In this document: positions 25,687 to 34,486 of the stretch, piece by piece
Position numbering within the stretch: position 1 is the stretch's first letter
Layout of the letters: each line of letters starts with the position of its first letter
Source: Streptomyces albireticuli
Lineage (GTDB): Bacteria > Actinomycetota > Actinomycetes > Streptomycetales > Streptomycetaceae
Direction of reading: 5' to 3'
Length of the DNA stretch: 64,000 nucleotides
NCBI RefSeq assembly: GCF_002192455.1
Contig: NZ_CP021744.1
Location: forward strand, 7,836,501 to 7,900,500
Program-made: the position numbers and the translations under genes
The notes under the pieces: generated by a model
The model's database searches: none
What the model was told of the DNA's origin: nothing
What the model saw: only the letters and a program-made list of their open reading frames with translations

Positions 25687-27047
25687 CGCTGGATCCTCTT
25701 CTTCTTGAACCGGGCCGGAACAGGTATCTCGTCGATCACAGTGATCTTGGCGGGCATCTTGAACGCCTCGACCTTGCCGTCGAGGAACTCACGGACATGC
25801 CGGCGGACTTCGGACTTCCCCATCTCGCCATCGGGTTTGACGTCGACGTGGACGGCCTGCCCTGTGATCGAGTTCGGTTTCCCGTAGACGGTGCAGTAGG
25901 CGATGCGGGGGCTGCCCATGAGGATCGACTCGAGTTCGAGCGGGAGGACCTTCTCGCCGCCGACGTTGATGATCTCCTTCGCGCGGCCCTTGACCTTGAT
26001 GTAGCCGTCCTCGTTCTCCTCCACGAGGTCGCCGGTGCGGAACCATCCGTCCTCGGTGACGGCTTCGTCGGAGTGGTTGAGGTAGCCCATGAACTGCGTC
26101 CTGGTGCGCAGCTGGAGTTCCCCGTCCACCACCCGGTACTCGACGCCCTGGTCGGAGATCTTGAAGTACGTGCTGGACGACGACTCGCTCTGCGTGGTCG
26201 AGATGCCCGTCTCGCTGGTCCCGAAGGTCTGGAGGAGGCGGGCGCGGGGGAGGGCCGCGTGGACGCGTTTGAGCAGTTCCTCCGGCATGGGCTCGGTCCC
26301 GTAGGTGATCAGCCGCAGGCTGGAGAGGTCGAACCTCTCGTGGAAGTCACCGATGAGGACGAGGTTGAGGAAGGTCGGGCTGGTCGGGAGGAGGCGGATG
26401 CCGTACCGCTCGACCAGTGAGCAGATCTCCTCCGGCGTGCGCTTCGCCGGCACGACGGCGGTCGCCGCGCCGCGCACGACACCCAGCAGCGAGTTGATCC
26501 CCCCGATGTGGTCGGCCAGGAGGAACAGCAGGATGTGCGGGGGTTTCCTGCCCACGCGCTCACCCGTGCCGATCTTCTCCGCCACCAGCGCGTCGAAGTT
26601 GTGCAGGACCGCCTTCGGCGTCCCCGTCGATCCGCTGGAGAGGAGGACGAGCCCCGCCGAGCCGGATTCGACCAGCCCTCCGTAGAGCTCTGCGGTCTCG
26701 CCCGGAGGCGAGTCGAACGGCTCGACCGCGACCTCTCCGCCCACCTCCACGACATATCGGGGCCGGCAGGCGTCGCGGACAGCCGCCAGTGTCGTCTCGG
26801 TGAACGCCACGACGGGCACCACCACGGCCTTCCGCCGGTAGAGCGCGAAGAGCGCGGCGATGTGGGAGAACGAGAAGTCTCCTCTGAGGACGACGGCGTC
26901 GTGCGGCTTCACCCCCGCCTGGTCGAGCAACGTCTCGATGCGCCGGATCTCCCCGGCCAGTTCGGTGTACGTGCGGCTCGATTCCTTGTGGACGACGGCG
27001 GTGCGGTCTCCCCACCGCTCCAGCCTGTCGATGAGGGTGTCCCTCAT
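25683..27047 (-). CDS. acyl-AMP ligase (ANL superfamily)
   Basis: A 454-residue adenylating enzyme. The P-loop LLSSGSTGTPKAVLHN, the A5 motif TFGTSETG, the TGD motif in WFRTGDLVEENEDG and the terminal lysine of RFKKKRIQR (A10) are all present. It is somewhat shorter than typical 500-residue ligases. It overlaps the SDR stop upstream and the NeuD start downstream (both ATGA). It should activate a carboxylic acid and load the ACP at 27762, setting up the halogenation. No substrate code was attempted. Confidence 0.85.
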   Translation of the reverse strand: MRDTLIDRLERWGDRTAVVHKESSRTYTELAGEIRRIETLLDQAGVKPHDAVVLRGDFSFSHIAALFALYRRKAVVVPVVAFTETTLAAVRDACRPRYVVEVGGEVAVEPFDSPPGETAELYGGLVESGSAGLVLLSSGSTGTPKAVLHNFDALVAEKIGTGERVGRKPPHILLFLLADHIGGINSLLGVVRGAATAVVPAKRTPEEICSLVERYGIRLLPTSPTFLNLVLIGDFHERFDLSSLRLITYGTEPMPEELLKRVHAALPRARLLQTFGTSETGISTTQSESSSSTYFKISDQGVEYRVVDGELQLRTRTQFMGYLNHSDEAVTEDGWFRTGDLVEENEDGYIKVKGRAKEIINVGGEKVLPLELESILMGSPRIAYCTVYGKPNSITGQAVHVDVKPDGEMGKSEVRRHVREFLDGKVEAFKMPAKITVIDEIPVPARFKKKRIQR

Positions 27048-27742
27048 TGGACTCCTCCCAGATACAGCGTCTCGCCGGTGACGAAGTCGGATTGGCCCGT
27101 GGTCAGGAAGTCGACCGGGCCGACGATGTCCTCCATCTCGCACATCCGCCCGATCGTCTGCCGGTCGATGACGGCGTCGAGGGTCTCCGGCGCGAGGGTC
27201 CGGGTGAGGACGGTGCGGACCGGCGGCAGACCGATCCCGTTGACCCGTATTCCGAACACGGCCAGTTCCTTGCTCATGACACGGGTCAGCTGCTCGACGG
27301 CGCTCTTGCTCGCCGAGTAGACGAGCTGGCCGTCCAGCGCCCACGGCACGGCGACCGTCGAGACGTTGAGGATCGTCGCCGTACCCTCCGGGCTCTTCTG
27401 GAGCAGTTTGGCGGCCTCCCTGCAACAGTTCAGGAGCGCGAAGAAGTTGAGGTCGAACACCTCGCGGGCCGTCTTCTCCGGCGTCATCATGAAGTGGTTC
27501 ATCACCGAGGTGCCGGCATTGTTGACCAGCGCGTCCAAGTGCCCGAACTCCCGGCGGGCCGCACGGAACATGGACCGCGTCTGCGCGGCGTCGGTCAGGT
27601 CGATCTCGTGGTGGTGGTATTCGGGATGGTGGATGCTCGAAGGCCTCCGGCTACAGCCGATCACTGTGTCCCCGCGTTCGAGGAAGTGCTCGGCCAGAGC
27701 CTTTCCTATCCCGGTCCGGGTCCCGGTCACCAAGGCGATCAT
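27044..27742 (-). CDS. short-chain dehydrogenase/reductase
   Basis: A 232-residue SDR with the cofactor motif VTGTRTGIGKAL near residue 5-16, NNAG near residue 75 and the catalytic YSASK motif after the serine region NVSTVAVP. It is 19 bases downstream of the ACP gene and overlaps the ligase start. In this setting it probably reduces or oxidises a carrier-bound or free hydroxyl/keto group of the acyl precursor. It is not a ketosynthase partner, because no condensing enzyme is in the cluster. Confidence 0.85.
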   Translation of the reverse strand: MIALVTGTRTGIGKALAEHFLERGDTVIGCSRRPSSIHHPEYHHHEIDLTDAAQTRSMFRAARREFGHLDALVNNAGTSVMNHFMMTPEKTAREVFDLNFFALLNCCREAAKLLQKSPEGTATILNVSTVAVPWALDGQLVYSASKSAVEQLTRVMSKELAVFGIRVNGIGLPPVRTVLTRTLAPETLDAVIDRQTIGRMCEMEDIVGPVDFLTTGQSDFVTGETLYLGGVQ

Positions 27743-27761
27743 CGGAGCGGCCCGTAGCCGG

Positions 27762-28079
27762 TCACACCGGATCGGAGGTCGTGACGCCGGCCTCGACCAG
27801 CTCCGCCTCGATGAAGTCGATGAGCCGGCTGACCCTGCTGAACGGACTCACCCTCTGGGACACGGCTTTCTCCGAGGTCAGCGATATCTCCTCGTCGTAC
27901 GCGTCCTCGACGGCCTCTTCGACCTGAGTGAGGAAGTTGACCAGCTGCATGGAGTCGAAGACTCCGTTGTCCCCGTACAGGGCGAGGGAGGGCAGTTCCG
28001 CGGTGGGGATCTTCTCGTCCCTCCGCTCGTTGACCTCTTCGACGACGTCTTTGACGAGGGTGAGAAGTCGGTCGTTCAT
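27762..28079 (-). CDS. acyl carrier protein
   Basis: A 105-residue acidic carrier protein. The phosphopantetheine serine is in GVFDSMQLVNFLTQVEEAVE. GGGAGG lies ten bases before ATG 28079. It heads the minus-strand run SDR, ligase, NeuD, halogenase, PPTase, ectA. It is probably the platform on which the acyl group is activated and halogenated. Confidence 0.88.
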   Translation of the reverse strand: MNDRLLTLVKDVVEEVNERRDEKIPTAELPSLALYGDNGVFDSMQLVNFLTQVEEAVEDAYDEEISLTSEKAVSQRVSPFSRVSRLIDFIEAELVEAGVTTSDPV

Positions 28080-28188
28080 GGTCGAGATACCTCCCGATGT
28101 GTGGTGGGCGCGCTTTCGGGTGGGGGTGTGTTCGGTAGGGGATACGTCACCGAAGAGTTTGCTGTCATGCCCCTGACATGCATCGGCT

Positions 28189-29513
28189 TTAAGGAAGCCT
28201 GCTCCACTCCCTGTGCTCGGCCTCCCGGATCTCCTCCTCGGCCGTTCTCTCCACGCGCGATATCGCCATCCGCAGGATCGGTGGAGCCATGAGGGAGGTG
28301 ACCACCGCGACGAGCACCACGATGGTGTACGCGGCCACGCTGAGAATTCCGAGCCGCAGTCCCACCATGCCCACGACGATCTCGATGACTCCCCGCGCGT
28401 TGAGACCGGCCCCCAAGGCCAGGGCCTCCCACCGATTGAGGCCGCTGAGGCTCGCGCCGGCCCAGGCGCCGAGAAACTTACCGGTGACCGCGATGACGAG
28501 CATACTCAGTCCGGCCAGGGCGACGCTTCCGTCGAGCAGAGCGCCAAGGTCCATGCGAAGGCCCGCGGTCGCGAAGAAGACAGGCGCCAATATGGACAGC
28601 GCGAGAGTGCGCAGAGGGGCCAGTTTTGCCGGCTCGACCTTCCCTTCGCGCCCGATGAGAATACCGCCGAGGAAGGCCCCCAGGATCGGCTCCAAGCGCA
28701 GTGCGTGGGTGGCGGCCGCCGCGAGGAGGATCAGCGCGAACGCCGCGGCGGCCGTCACCCCCGGCTCCCGGCTCTTGTTCACCAGCCGAAAGGTGTGACG
28801 GACCACCCATCGTCCGACGGTCAGCGCCACACATGCCACGAGCGCTACCGAAGCGAGCGCCTCGAAGACCGGCGCACCGCTCATACCGGTGACGGCGACC
28901 GACGAGACGATCGAGAGCATGAACCAGCCGAAGACGTCGTCGATCACTCCGGCGGTCAGGGTGAGCTGCCCGATATTGCGGTGGAGCAGCCGCATCTCCA
29001 TCAGTGTCTTGGCGATGACGGGGATCGCGCTCACGCACATCGCGACACCGAGGAACAGCGCGAAGACACCTCGGTCCGTGCCGTCCGGGACCAGCGCGGC
29101 GGGCAGCAGGAACGCCGCCCCGATGCCGAGGCCGAGCGGGACGATCAGGCCGCCGCCACTGACCAGCACGGCCGTCCTGCCGCGCCGGCGGACCAGGCCC
29201 AGATCGAGGTGCATACCCGTGACACCCACGAGCAGCAGCACACCGAGCTGGGCGACCGCGTCCAGCAAGTGCATCTGTTCCTGATGACCGGGAAAGAGCC
29301 AGTCCGAGAGGCCGGGGGCCAGGCGCAGCAGCACCGAGGGTCCGAGAACGACACCCACGAGGAGTTCACCGACGACGGCGGGCAGGCCTGAACGGGCGGC
29401 GAGTCTGCCGAAGGACAGCGCCAGGACCAGGAGCAACGCCACCTGGAGCAAAAGACCAGGAGTTCATGAGCGGCGAGCGGCGTGACCGCCGTCGGCGCGA
29501 ACGAGAAAAGCAC
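28189..29513 (-). pseudogene. CPA2-type cation/proton antiporter with apparent frameshift near 29451
   Basis: A KefB/NapA-like antiporter of about 440 residues with 12 membrane helices (RLAARSGLPAVVGELLVGVV, VIDDVFGWFMLSIVSS). The natural start is GTG 29513, with GTGGAGG five bases upstream, reading LFSFAPTAVTPLAAHELLVF. At a T4 run (minus-strand TTTT at 29450-29453) the frame must change for the expected LQVALLLVLALSFG to follow. As written, this frame continues into unrelated residues, while the 420-residue main frame can begin only at a TTG (29449-29451) with no ribosome site. Either a one-base deletion or sequencing error, or a real shift. If active it exchanges Na+ or K+ for H+, fitting the osmoprotectant context. 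Confidence 0.7.
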
Positions 29514-29640
29514 GTTTCCTCCACTCGAAAGGACCCAACGGCGTCGAAGGTAACGGGGAAATGGGCTTTGAGAGCTTAGCTACGAAGCCGCTCGAATGCG
29601 TCGGCAAAATCATGCGGCAACGTAAGGGCAGACGGAACAG

Positions 29641-29701
29641 GCAGAGCCCCTTGTCGGCGGTGTCGAGTTGCGATCGACGACCCGGCGACAAGGGGCTCTG
29701 C
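29641..29701. repeat. 16-bp perfect inverted repeat, possible IS remnant or terminator
   Basis: Arms GCAGAGCCCCTTGTCG (29641-29656) and CGACAAGGGGCTCTGC (29686-29701) are exact reverse complements with a 29-base loop. The long spacer is unusual for a terminator and could reflect the ends of a lost mobile element. Confidence 0.45.
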
Positions 29702-29786
29702 TGCGTCATGAACAGCGCTTCGGCCTAGGGGGCGGCCGGGGGAGTCGGTTACGTGCCTGGGCTCCCTACCGCGCTGGTCACCCGCT

Positions 29787-29839
29787 CAGGAGGGCCGTGT
29801 TCAACTGTGGGTCTTCCTCAGTTGAACACGGTCCTCCTG
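29787..29839. terminator. 21-bp hairpin downstream of the StrR-like regulator
   Basis: Left arm 29787-29807 and right arm 29819-29839 pair over 21 bases with one G-T wobble and an 11-base loop. It lies 76 bases past the regulator's stop on the minus strand, fitting a strong terminator that separates the regulator from the antiporter operon. Confidence 0.6.
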
Positions 29840-29914
29840 TCGCGGCGTTCACGGGAGGACGGCGGCGGACGGAGGCTCCTTCAGTGTTCGAACAGGCTGC
29901 TCTCCCGACGCCCT

Positions 29915-30931
29915 CTAGTCCTGCTGACTCGCGCGTTCCTCGAGTTCCTGGGCAAGGTTCCGCCACATTTCCGAGCACTGGGTGGCCAACTCGGCCACGA
30001 TTGCCGCGAGGTGCGGCGGGATGTTGTCGACAACATGCGGGTATTTCACCTGTGCCCGGTGATGCAGGTGCAGCCACCGTAGTAACTCCCTGCCCGACTC
30101 TGATAATCTGAGTGAAGGATCTTTTCTCAACGACTGTAGCCGCGCCTGCATGTTCTTCATTTTCCGCCCCTTTTCCGGAGCGGTGACAACGGTGTCCGTG
30201 ACCGGCGCCGTCAATCCCTTGCGAACGTCGGGCTTCGGCCGTTTACCGCGATCCCTGGGCACGACGGGATCCTCGCCGCGGCGTATCCGTTCCCTGACAT
30301 CGTGCGCGGTGCCCACGGAAACCCCCGCGGCCTTGGCGATCTGCCTGAGCGGAGCGAAGGGTTCGGCCGTCAGCGCCTTGGCTGCCTGCCGCCGGCCGTC
30401 GGCGGCGCTGAGCGGATGGCGGCGACCGTCCTTGCCCACCCGCACATCCTGTGGCGAGGAGTCCTGATCCAGTCGTCGTCGGATACCGCCGACCGTCTTG
30501 GTGGACAACCCCGTGCACTCGGCGATCGCCCGGTCCGACATGTTCCGCTGCGCGGCGACGATGCGCTCGGCCGCCGAACGCCGGTCCTCCAGGCAGAGCG
30601 GGAGACCGTGCCTGATGTTGGCTCTCACGGCTTCGACGAAAGCCGCTTCCTCGCTGCCGTCGAAGAATTCGACCTTGATGGAATGACAGCCCTTTTCCTT
30701 GGCCGCGCGAAGCCTGTGCATCCCGTCGATCACTTGCATCGTGGACCTGCGGACCAGTATGGGCGGCCATTCGGTTTCACTCTCGGCCAGCCTCTGAGCG
30801 TGCTGCTCGTCTTCTCCTGCGCGGCGAGGTGAATCGGCCGGCTGAAGCTGATCTATGGGAACCAGGTCAAGCACTGGTTCGCTCGATTCGAGGTCTTGCG
30901 GTTGATCGCTGCGGTCAAGCTGAGCTTCCAT
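29915..30931 (-). CDS. StrR-like ParB-domain pathway regulator
   Basis: A 338-residue DNA-binding activator of the StrR/NovG type. The ParB N-terminal-like domain is clear (LVPIDQLQPADSPRRAGEDE, VIDGMHRLRAAKEKGCHSIK, FVEAVRANIRHGLPLCLEDR), followed by HTH segments SDRAIAECTGLSTKTVGGIR and LRQIAKAAGVSVGTAHDVRE. ATG 30931 was chosen because GGGGGCC lies just upstream; earlier in-frame starts have no ribosome site. Two leucine codons near the 3' end are TTA (30083-30085 and 30104-30106), the classic bldA switch for cluster regulators. It lies between the halogenase cluster and ectCD and probably activates one or both. Confidence 0.82.
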   Translation of the reverse strand: MEAQLDRSDQPQDLESSEPVLDLVPIDQLQPADSPRRAGEDEQHAQRLAESETEWPPILVRRSTMQVIDGMHRLRAAKEKGCHSIKVEFFDGSEEAAFVEAVRANIRHGLPLCLEDRRSAAERIVAAQRNMSDRAIAECTGLSTKTVGGIRRRLDQDSSPQDVRVGKDGRRHPLSAADGRRQAAKALTAEPFAPLRQIAKAAGVSVGTAHDVRERIRRGEDPVVPRDRGKRPKPDVRKGLTAPVTDTVVTAPEKGRKMKNMQARLQSLRKDPSLRLSESGRELLRWLHLHHRAQVKYPHVVDNIPPHLAAIVAELATQCSEMWRNLAQELEERASQQD

Positions 30932-31675
30932 ATCGGCCCCCAGCCGGTACGTCCTCATCGCAGTGGGGAAAGCTGCCGGCGCGCCGTACCCCGACTTCAC
31001 GCCGTGCTCGACAACCTGTCCGTTTACTCCGTGAAGCGTTCACGATGTAACGGTGTGCGGTGCGCAAGTCCCTTGCGTACCGTCTGTCCGTGTCGATCGG
31101 ATGGGTAGTTCTCAAGGGCCCCCTGATGCGGTTGATGCGGTCTGCTGCCATCTGCGTGTGCCCCCCTGCCGTGAGGTTGAATCAAGGGAGCAGGTTTTAC
31201 TCCCTCAAAGATCATTTCGTCAAGCGGCCGTGCTTCACCGGGCGTCAAAATGATCTTCAGGGGGGGATCGCCTGAGCGGGAGGCCGGGGTGGCCGGCAGG
31301 GCCACGGTCTCGCCGGCGTACCGCGCCACGCGGTCGTGGCGAGCATGCCGAACGCAGCGCCCAACTCGGCGAATAGCGCCCTCTTTTCGCGGTATGCCGG
31401 CACATCGGCGCATGGTTGATGGCCGGGCGTCCGGCTGATCTAATGGATTGCCGACGTCGAGGGCGAGCGCCTGGCGTGCCGGCCGAGTCGGAGCGGCGAT
31501 CGGCGAAAGGCATGGGATTCCGCCTTTCCTTGCCGACCTGGACGCCGAGTTCGAGGCCGTCAAGTCGTCGGCGGCCCTGACCCTCACGCCCCACGAATGG
31601 TGAGGGCCCTGAATACCGTCGCCCGCGCCACGCGCGAGACCGCTCACCCACCAGCGACCAAGGGGGTATCACACC
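30932..31675. other. 744-base intergenic region upstream of ectC
   Basis: Divergent control region for the StrR-like gene and ectC. It holds an inverted repeat AAGATCATTT/AAATGATCTT (31208-31217 and 31248-31257). On the plus strand, an open reading near 31480-31603 has coding-like composition (GIPPFLADLDAEFEAVKSSA) ending in TGA at 31601, but no start or ribosome site is seen. It looks like the decayed end of a gene I cannot identify. Confidence 0.45.
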
Positions 31676-32086
31676 GTGATCGTTCGTTCATTCAAAGACA
31701 TCGAGGGAACCGACCGGGTCGTCAAGTCCAAGTCCGGAACCTGGGAGAGCAGGAGGATCGTTCTCGCCCGGGAGCGGGTCGGATTCTCCCTGCACGAGAC
31801 CACCGTCTATGCCGGCACCGAGACGTTCATGTGGTACGCCAATCACGTCGAGGCGGTGCTGTGCGTCGAAGGGGAGTCCGAGCTGACCAATGAGGAGACC
31901 GGGGAAAAGCACTGGATCACCCCCGGGACCATGTACCTCCTCGACGGCAACGAACGGCACACCCTGCGCCCCAAGACCGACTCCCGCTACATCTGCGTTT
32001 TCAACCCGCCCATGACCGGCCGGGAGGACCACGACGAGAACGGCACCTACCCGCTCCTCACCGATGTGGAGGACACCGTCGCATGA
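31676..32086 (+). CDS. ectC: L-ectoine synthase
   Basis: A 136-residue cupin-fold enzyme that cyclises N-gamma-acetyl-diaminobutyrate to ectoine. It is recognisable by MIVRSFKDIEGTDRVVKS at the start, YANHVEAVLCVEGE and LLDGNERHTLRPKTD. GTG 31676 follows AAGGGGG by nine bases. Its stop overlaps the ectD start (ATGA). ectA and ectB are not adjacent, unlike the usual ectABCD operon; all four are present within 14 kb, so hydroxyectoine can in principle be made. Confidence 0.93.
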   Translation: MIVRSFKDIEGTDRVVKSKSGTWESRRIVLARERVGFSLHETTVYAGTETFMWYANHVEAVLCVEGESELTNEETGEKHWITPGTMYLLDGNERHTLRPKTDSRYICVFNPPMTGREDHDENGTYPLLTDVEDTVA

Positions 32087-32973
32087 ATACCACCGTACGT
32101 CCCGACCTGTATCCCACCCGAGTCACCGGCGAGGCCGTTCCCCGGCCGCGTGTCGACCCCACCGTGTGGGGCGACGCTTCGGGACCGCTCAGCAGGGAGC
32201 GGCTGGATCGCTACGAGTCCAGCGGCTACCTGGTCCTCGACAAGCTGCTGTCCCCGCGGGAAGTGGAGGCGTACCGCGCCGAGTTGCGGCGGCTCGGCAC
32301 GGATCCGGTGCTGCGCGCGAGTGAACGCGTGATCCTGGAGCCGGAGTCCGACCGGGTGCGTTCCGTGTTCGAGGTCGAGAAGGTGAGCGAGCTCTTCGCC
32401 GAATTGCTTCACTCGCCCCGGCTCACCGACGTCGCCCGGCAGGTACTCGACTCGGATGTCTACATCCATCAGAGCCGGGTCAACTACAAGCCCGGCTTCG
32501 GCGGCGCCCAGTTCGACTGGCACTCCGACTTCGAGACCTGGCACTCCGAGGACGGCATGCCCCGGCCGCGTGCGTTCAGCGTCTCCATCGCGCTGAGCGA
32601 GAACCACCCGTTCAACGGCCCGCTCATGGTCATGCCGGGCACGCACAAGACGTTCATTCCCACGGTGGGGGAGACGCCGCCCGACTTCCACAAGGAGTCG
32701 CTGCGCGTGGAGCGCCTTCCCGTCGGCTCCCCGGGCCAGGAGCATCTGTCACGGATGGCCGAGCGGCACGGCATCGAGCAGGTCACCGGCCCCGCCGGGA
32801 CCGCGGTGATGTTCGACTCGAACCTGCTGCACGCCTCCAGCGGCAACATCACGCCCTTCGCGCGCTCCAACATCTTCATCGTCTACAACAGTGTGGAGAA
32901 CACGCTGGAGGCCCCGTTCGCCGCGCCGAAGCCGCGTCCGCAGCACCTCGGGAACCGTGAGTTCCCCGTGTGA
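32083..32973 (+). CDS. ectD: ectoine 5-hydroxylase
   Basis: A 296-residue non-heme iron, 2-oxoglutarate-dependent dioxygenase converting ectoine to 5-hydroxyectoine. The iron-binding H-x-D is in FDWHSDFETWHSEDGMPRPR and the distal histidine in SNLLHASSGNITPFARSN, with the 2-oxoglutarate arginine following. EctD hallmarks such as QSRVNYKPGF and MVMPGTHKTFIP are present. It is translationally coupled to ectC by a four-base overlap. The 5-hydroxyl it creates would be a natural acylation site. Confidence 0.93.
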   Translation: MNTTVRPDLYPTRVTGEAVPRPRVDPTVWGDASGPLSRERLDRYESSGYLVLDKLLSPREVEAYRAELRRLGTDPVLRASERVILEPESDRVRSVFEVEKVSELFAELLHSPRLTDVARQVLDSDVYIHQSRVNYKPGFGGAQFDWHSDFETWHSEDGMPRPRAFSVSIALSENHPFNGPLMVMPGTHKTFIPTVGETPPDFHKESLRVERLPVGSPGQEHLSRMAERHGIEQVTGPAGTAVMFDSNLLHASSGNITPFARSNIFIVYNSVENTLEAPFAAPKPRPQHLGNREFPV

Positions 32974-33040
32974 GACCGCGGCTCTCCTCCGACCGCCCGC
33001 GCCCGACGACCGACACTCCGCCGCGCAGGACGAAGGCGAA

Positions 33041-34375
33041 ATGACTCCCACTCCTCGTATCACTCGTTTCACGGCGGTCTGGACCTTCATCGGTCTGGTG
33101 CTGCTGACCCTCAACCTGCGGGCGGCCATCACCGGCGTCCCCCCGCTCCTGGGCGAGATCCAGGACAAGTTCGGGCTCACCGGCGTCGAGGTCAGCGTGC
33201 TCACCACCCTGCCGGAGCTCTGCCTGGGCATCTTCTCCGCGCTCGCACCCGTGCTCGCCCGCCGGATCGGCACCGAGGCGGCGATCACCGTAGCGCTCGT
33301 GGTGATCACCGTCGGGCTCCTGCTGCGCGCGGTCCCCGCCCAGGTGGCGCTGTTCACCGGCACCGCGCTGGCCGGAGCCGGGATGGCCACGGGCAATGTG
33401 CTGGTGCCGGCGGTCATCAAGCGCGTGTTCGCGCACCGCGTGGGAACGCTCACCGGTCTGTCGATGATGCTGTTGTCGGTCGGGGGCGCGGCGGGGGCGG
33501 GCCTGGCCGTCCCGCTGGACCACATGGGCGGCTGGCGGCTCGCTCTGGCCCTGTGGGCGGTCCCGTCCGTGATCGCGGCCCTGGTGTGGGGCCCGCTCGC
33601 GCTCCGCGGGCGGAAGCGGCAGCCGGAACGGCCGGCCGCCCCCGCCTCCGTGGCCACGTCCCCCGCTCAGGCGCAGGCCCCGGCGGACACCCGCGCGGAG
33701 GCGCACGCGGCGAAGGGGTCGCTGCTGCGCTCGCCGCTGGCGTGGTCCGTGATGGTCTTCATGGGCATGACGTCGCTGATGTTCTACACACTGACGGCGT
33801 GGCTCCCCGAGATGATGCATGATCACGGGTTCGCGCCCGCCACCGCCGGGATGATGAACTCGGTCATCATCATCATCGGCATCCCCCTCGGTTTCCTCGT
33901 GCCGGTGGTCGCCGCCCGCCTGCGCGACCAGCGGCCGCTCGTCCTCGGGGTCGTCGCCCTGATGGCGATCGGACTCGGCGGCCTGCTCCTGGCTCCGGGG
34001 GCCGGATGGGTCTGGGTCGCGATCTTCGGGGTCGCCACGGGCAGCGCGTTCCCGATCGCCCTCACGCTCCTCAACCTGCGCTCACCCGATGCCGCGATCA
34101 CGGCGCGGCTCTCGGGCATGGCCCAGTCCGGCGGGTATCTCCTCGCCGCGTCCGGCCCGCTGACCTTCGGTGTGCTGCACAGCGCCACCGGCGGCTGGGA
34201 GGTGTCGATCTGGCTGCTGCTCCTCCTGGTGGTGCCGGAACTCGTGTGCGGCCTGCTGGCCGCGCGGCCGGGCTTCGTACGGCTGAGCTCCAAGGGACCG
34301 GGGGGCCGCGTGGAGCATCTCACCGAGCCCGCGGAGGTCCCCACCCGGTCGGCCGAGGCAGACCGTTCGCGCTGA
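33041..34375 (+). CDS. MFS transporter, CynX/NimT-like
   Basis: A 444-residue transporter with 12 predicted helices of the cyanate-permease-like (CynX/NimT) branch. The first helix ends in LVLLTLNLRAAITGVPPLL, and a charged cytoplasmic loop (RGRKRQPERPAAPA and on) separates the two halves. It lies 67 bases after ectD and 111 before ectB, so it is probably co-transcribed with them. It could export or import an ectoine-type product. Confidence 0.85.
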   Translation: MTPTPRITRFTAVWTFIGLVLLTLNLRAAITGVPPLLGEIQDKFGLTGVEVSVLTTLPELCLGIFSALAPVLARRIGTEAAITVALVVITVGLLLRAVPAQVALFTGTALAGAGMATGNVLVPAVIKRVFAHRVGTLTGLSMMLLSVGGAAGAGLAVPLDHMGGWRLALALWAVPSVIAALVWGPLALRGRKRQPERPAAPASVATSPAQAQAPADTRAEAHAAKGSLLRSPLAWSVMVFMGMTSLMFYTLTAWLPEMMHDHGFAPATAGMMNSVIIIIGIPLGFLVPVVAARLRDQRPLVLGVVALMAIGLGGLLLAPGAGWVWVAIFGVATGSAFPIALTLLNLRSPDAAITARLSGMAQSGGYLLAASGPLTFGVLHSATGGWEVSIWLLLLLVVPELVCGLLAARPGFVRLSSKGPGGRVEHLTEPAEVPTRSAEADRSR

Positions 34376-34486
34376 GGCGGACCACCGTGAACCGCCGCGG
34401 TCGGCTTCGCGCTGTTCGGACATGCGTACCCCCTCGTCGCTCCCCTCCACCCGCACGTCGCATCGTGACCCCCCAAGGAGCAAGCC

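Larger units (their letters stand above)
29514..29914. other. 401-base intergenic region with two long inverted repeats
   Basis: No gene supported. It carries the antiporter promoter side, a 16-bp perfect inverted repeat (29641-29701) and a 21-bp near-perfect one (29787-29839), described separately. Confidence 0.55.

Noticed and set aside
21971..28079. A pyrrolyl-carrier pathway as in pyoluteorin (prolyl-S-PCP oxidised to pyrrole)
   Set aside because: The ligase, ACP and halogenase would fit, but no acyl-CoA-dehydrogenase-type prolyl oxidase is present; only an SDR is seen.
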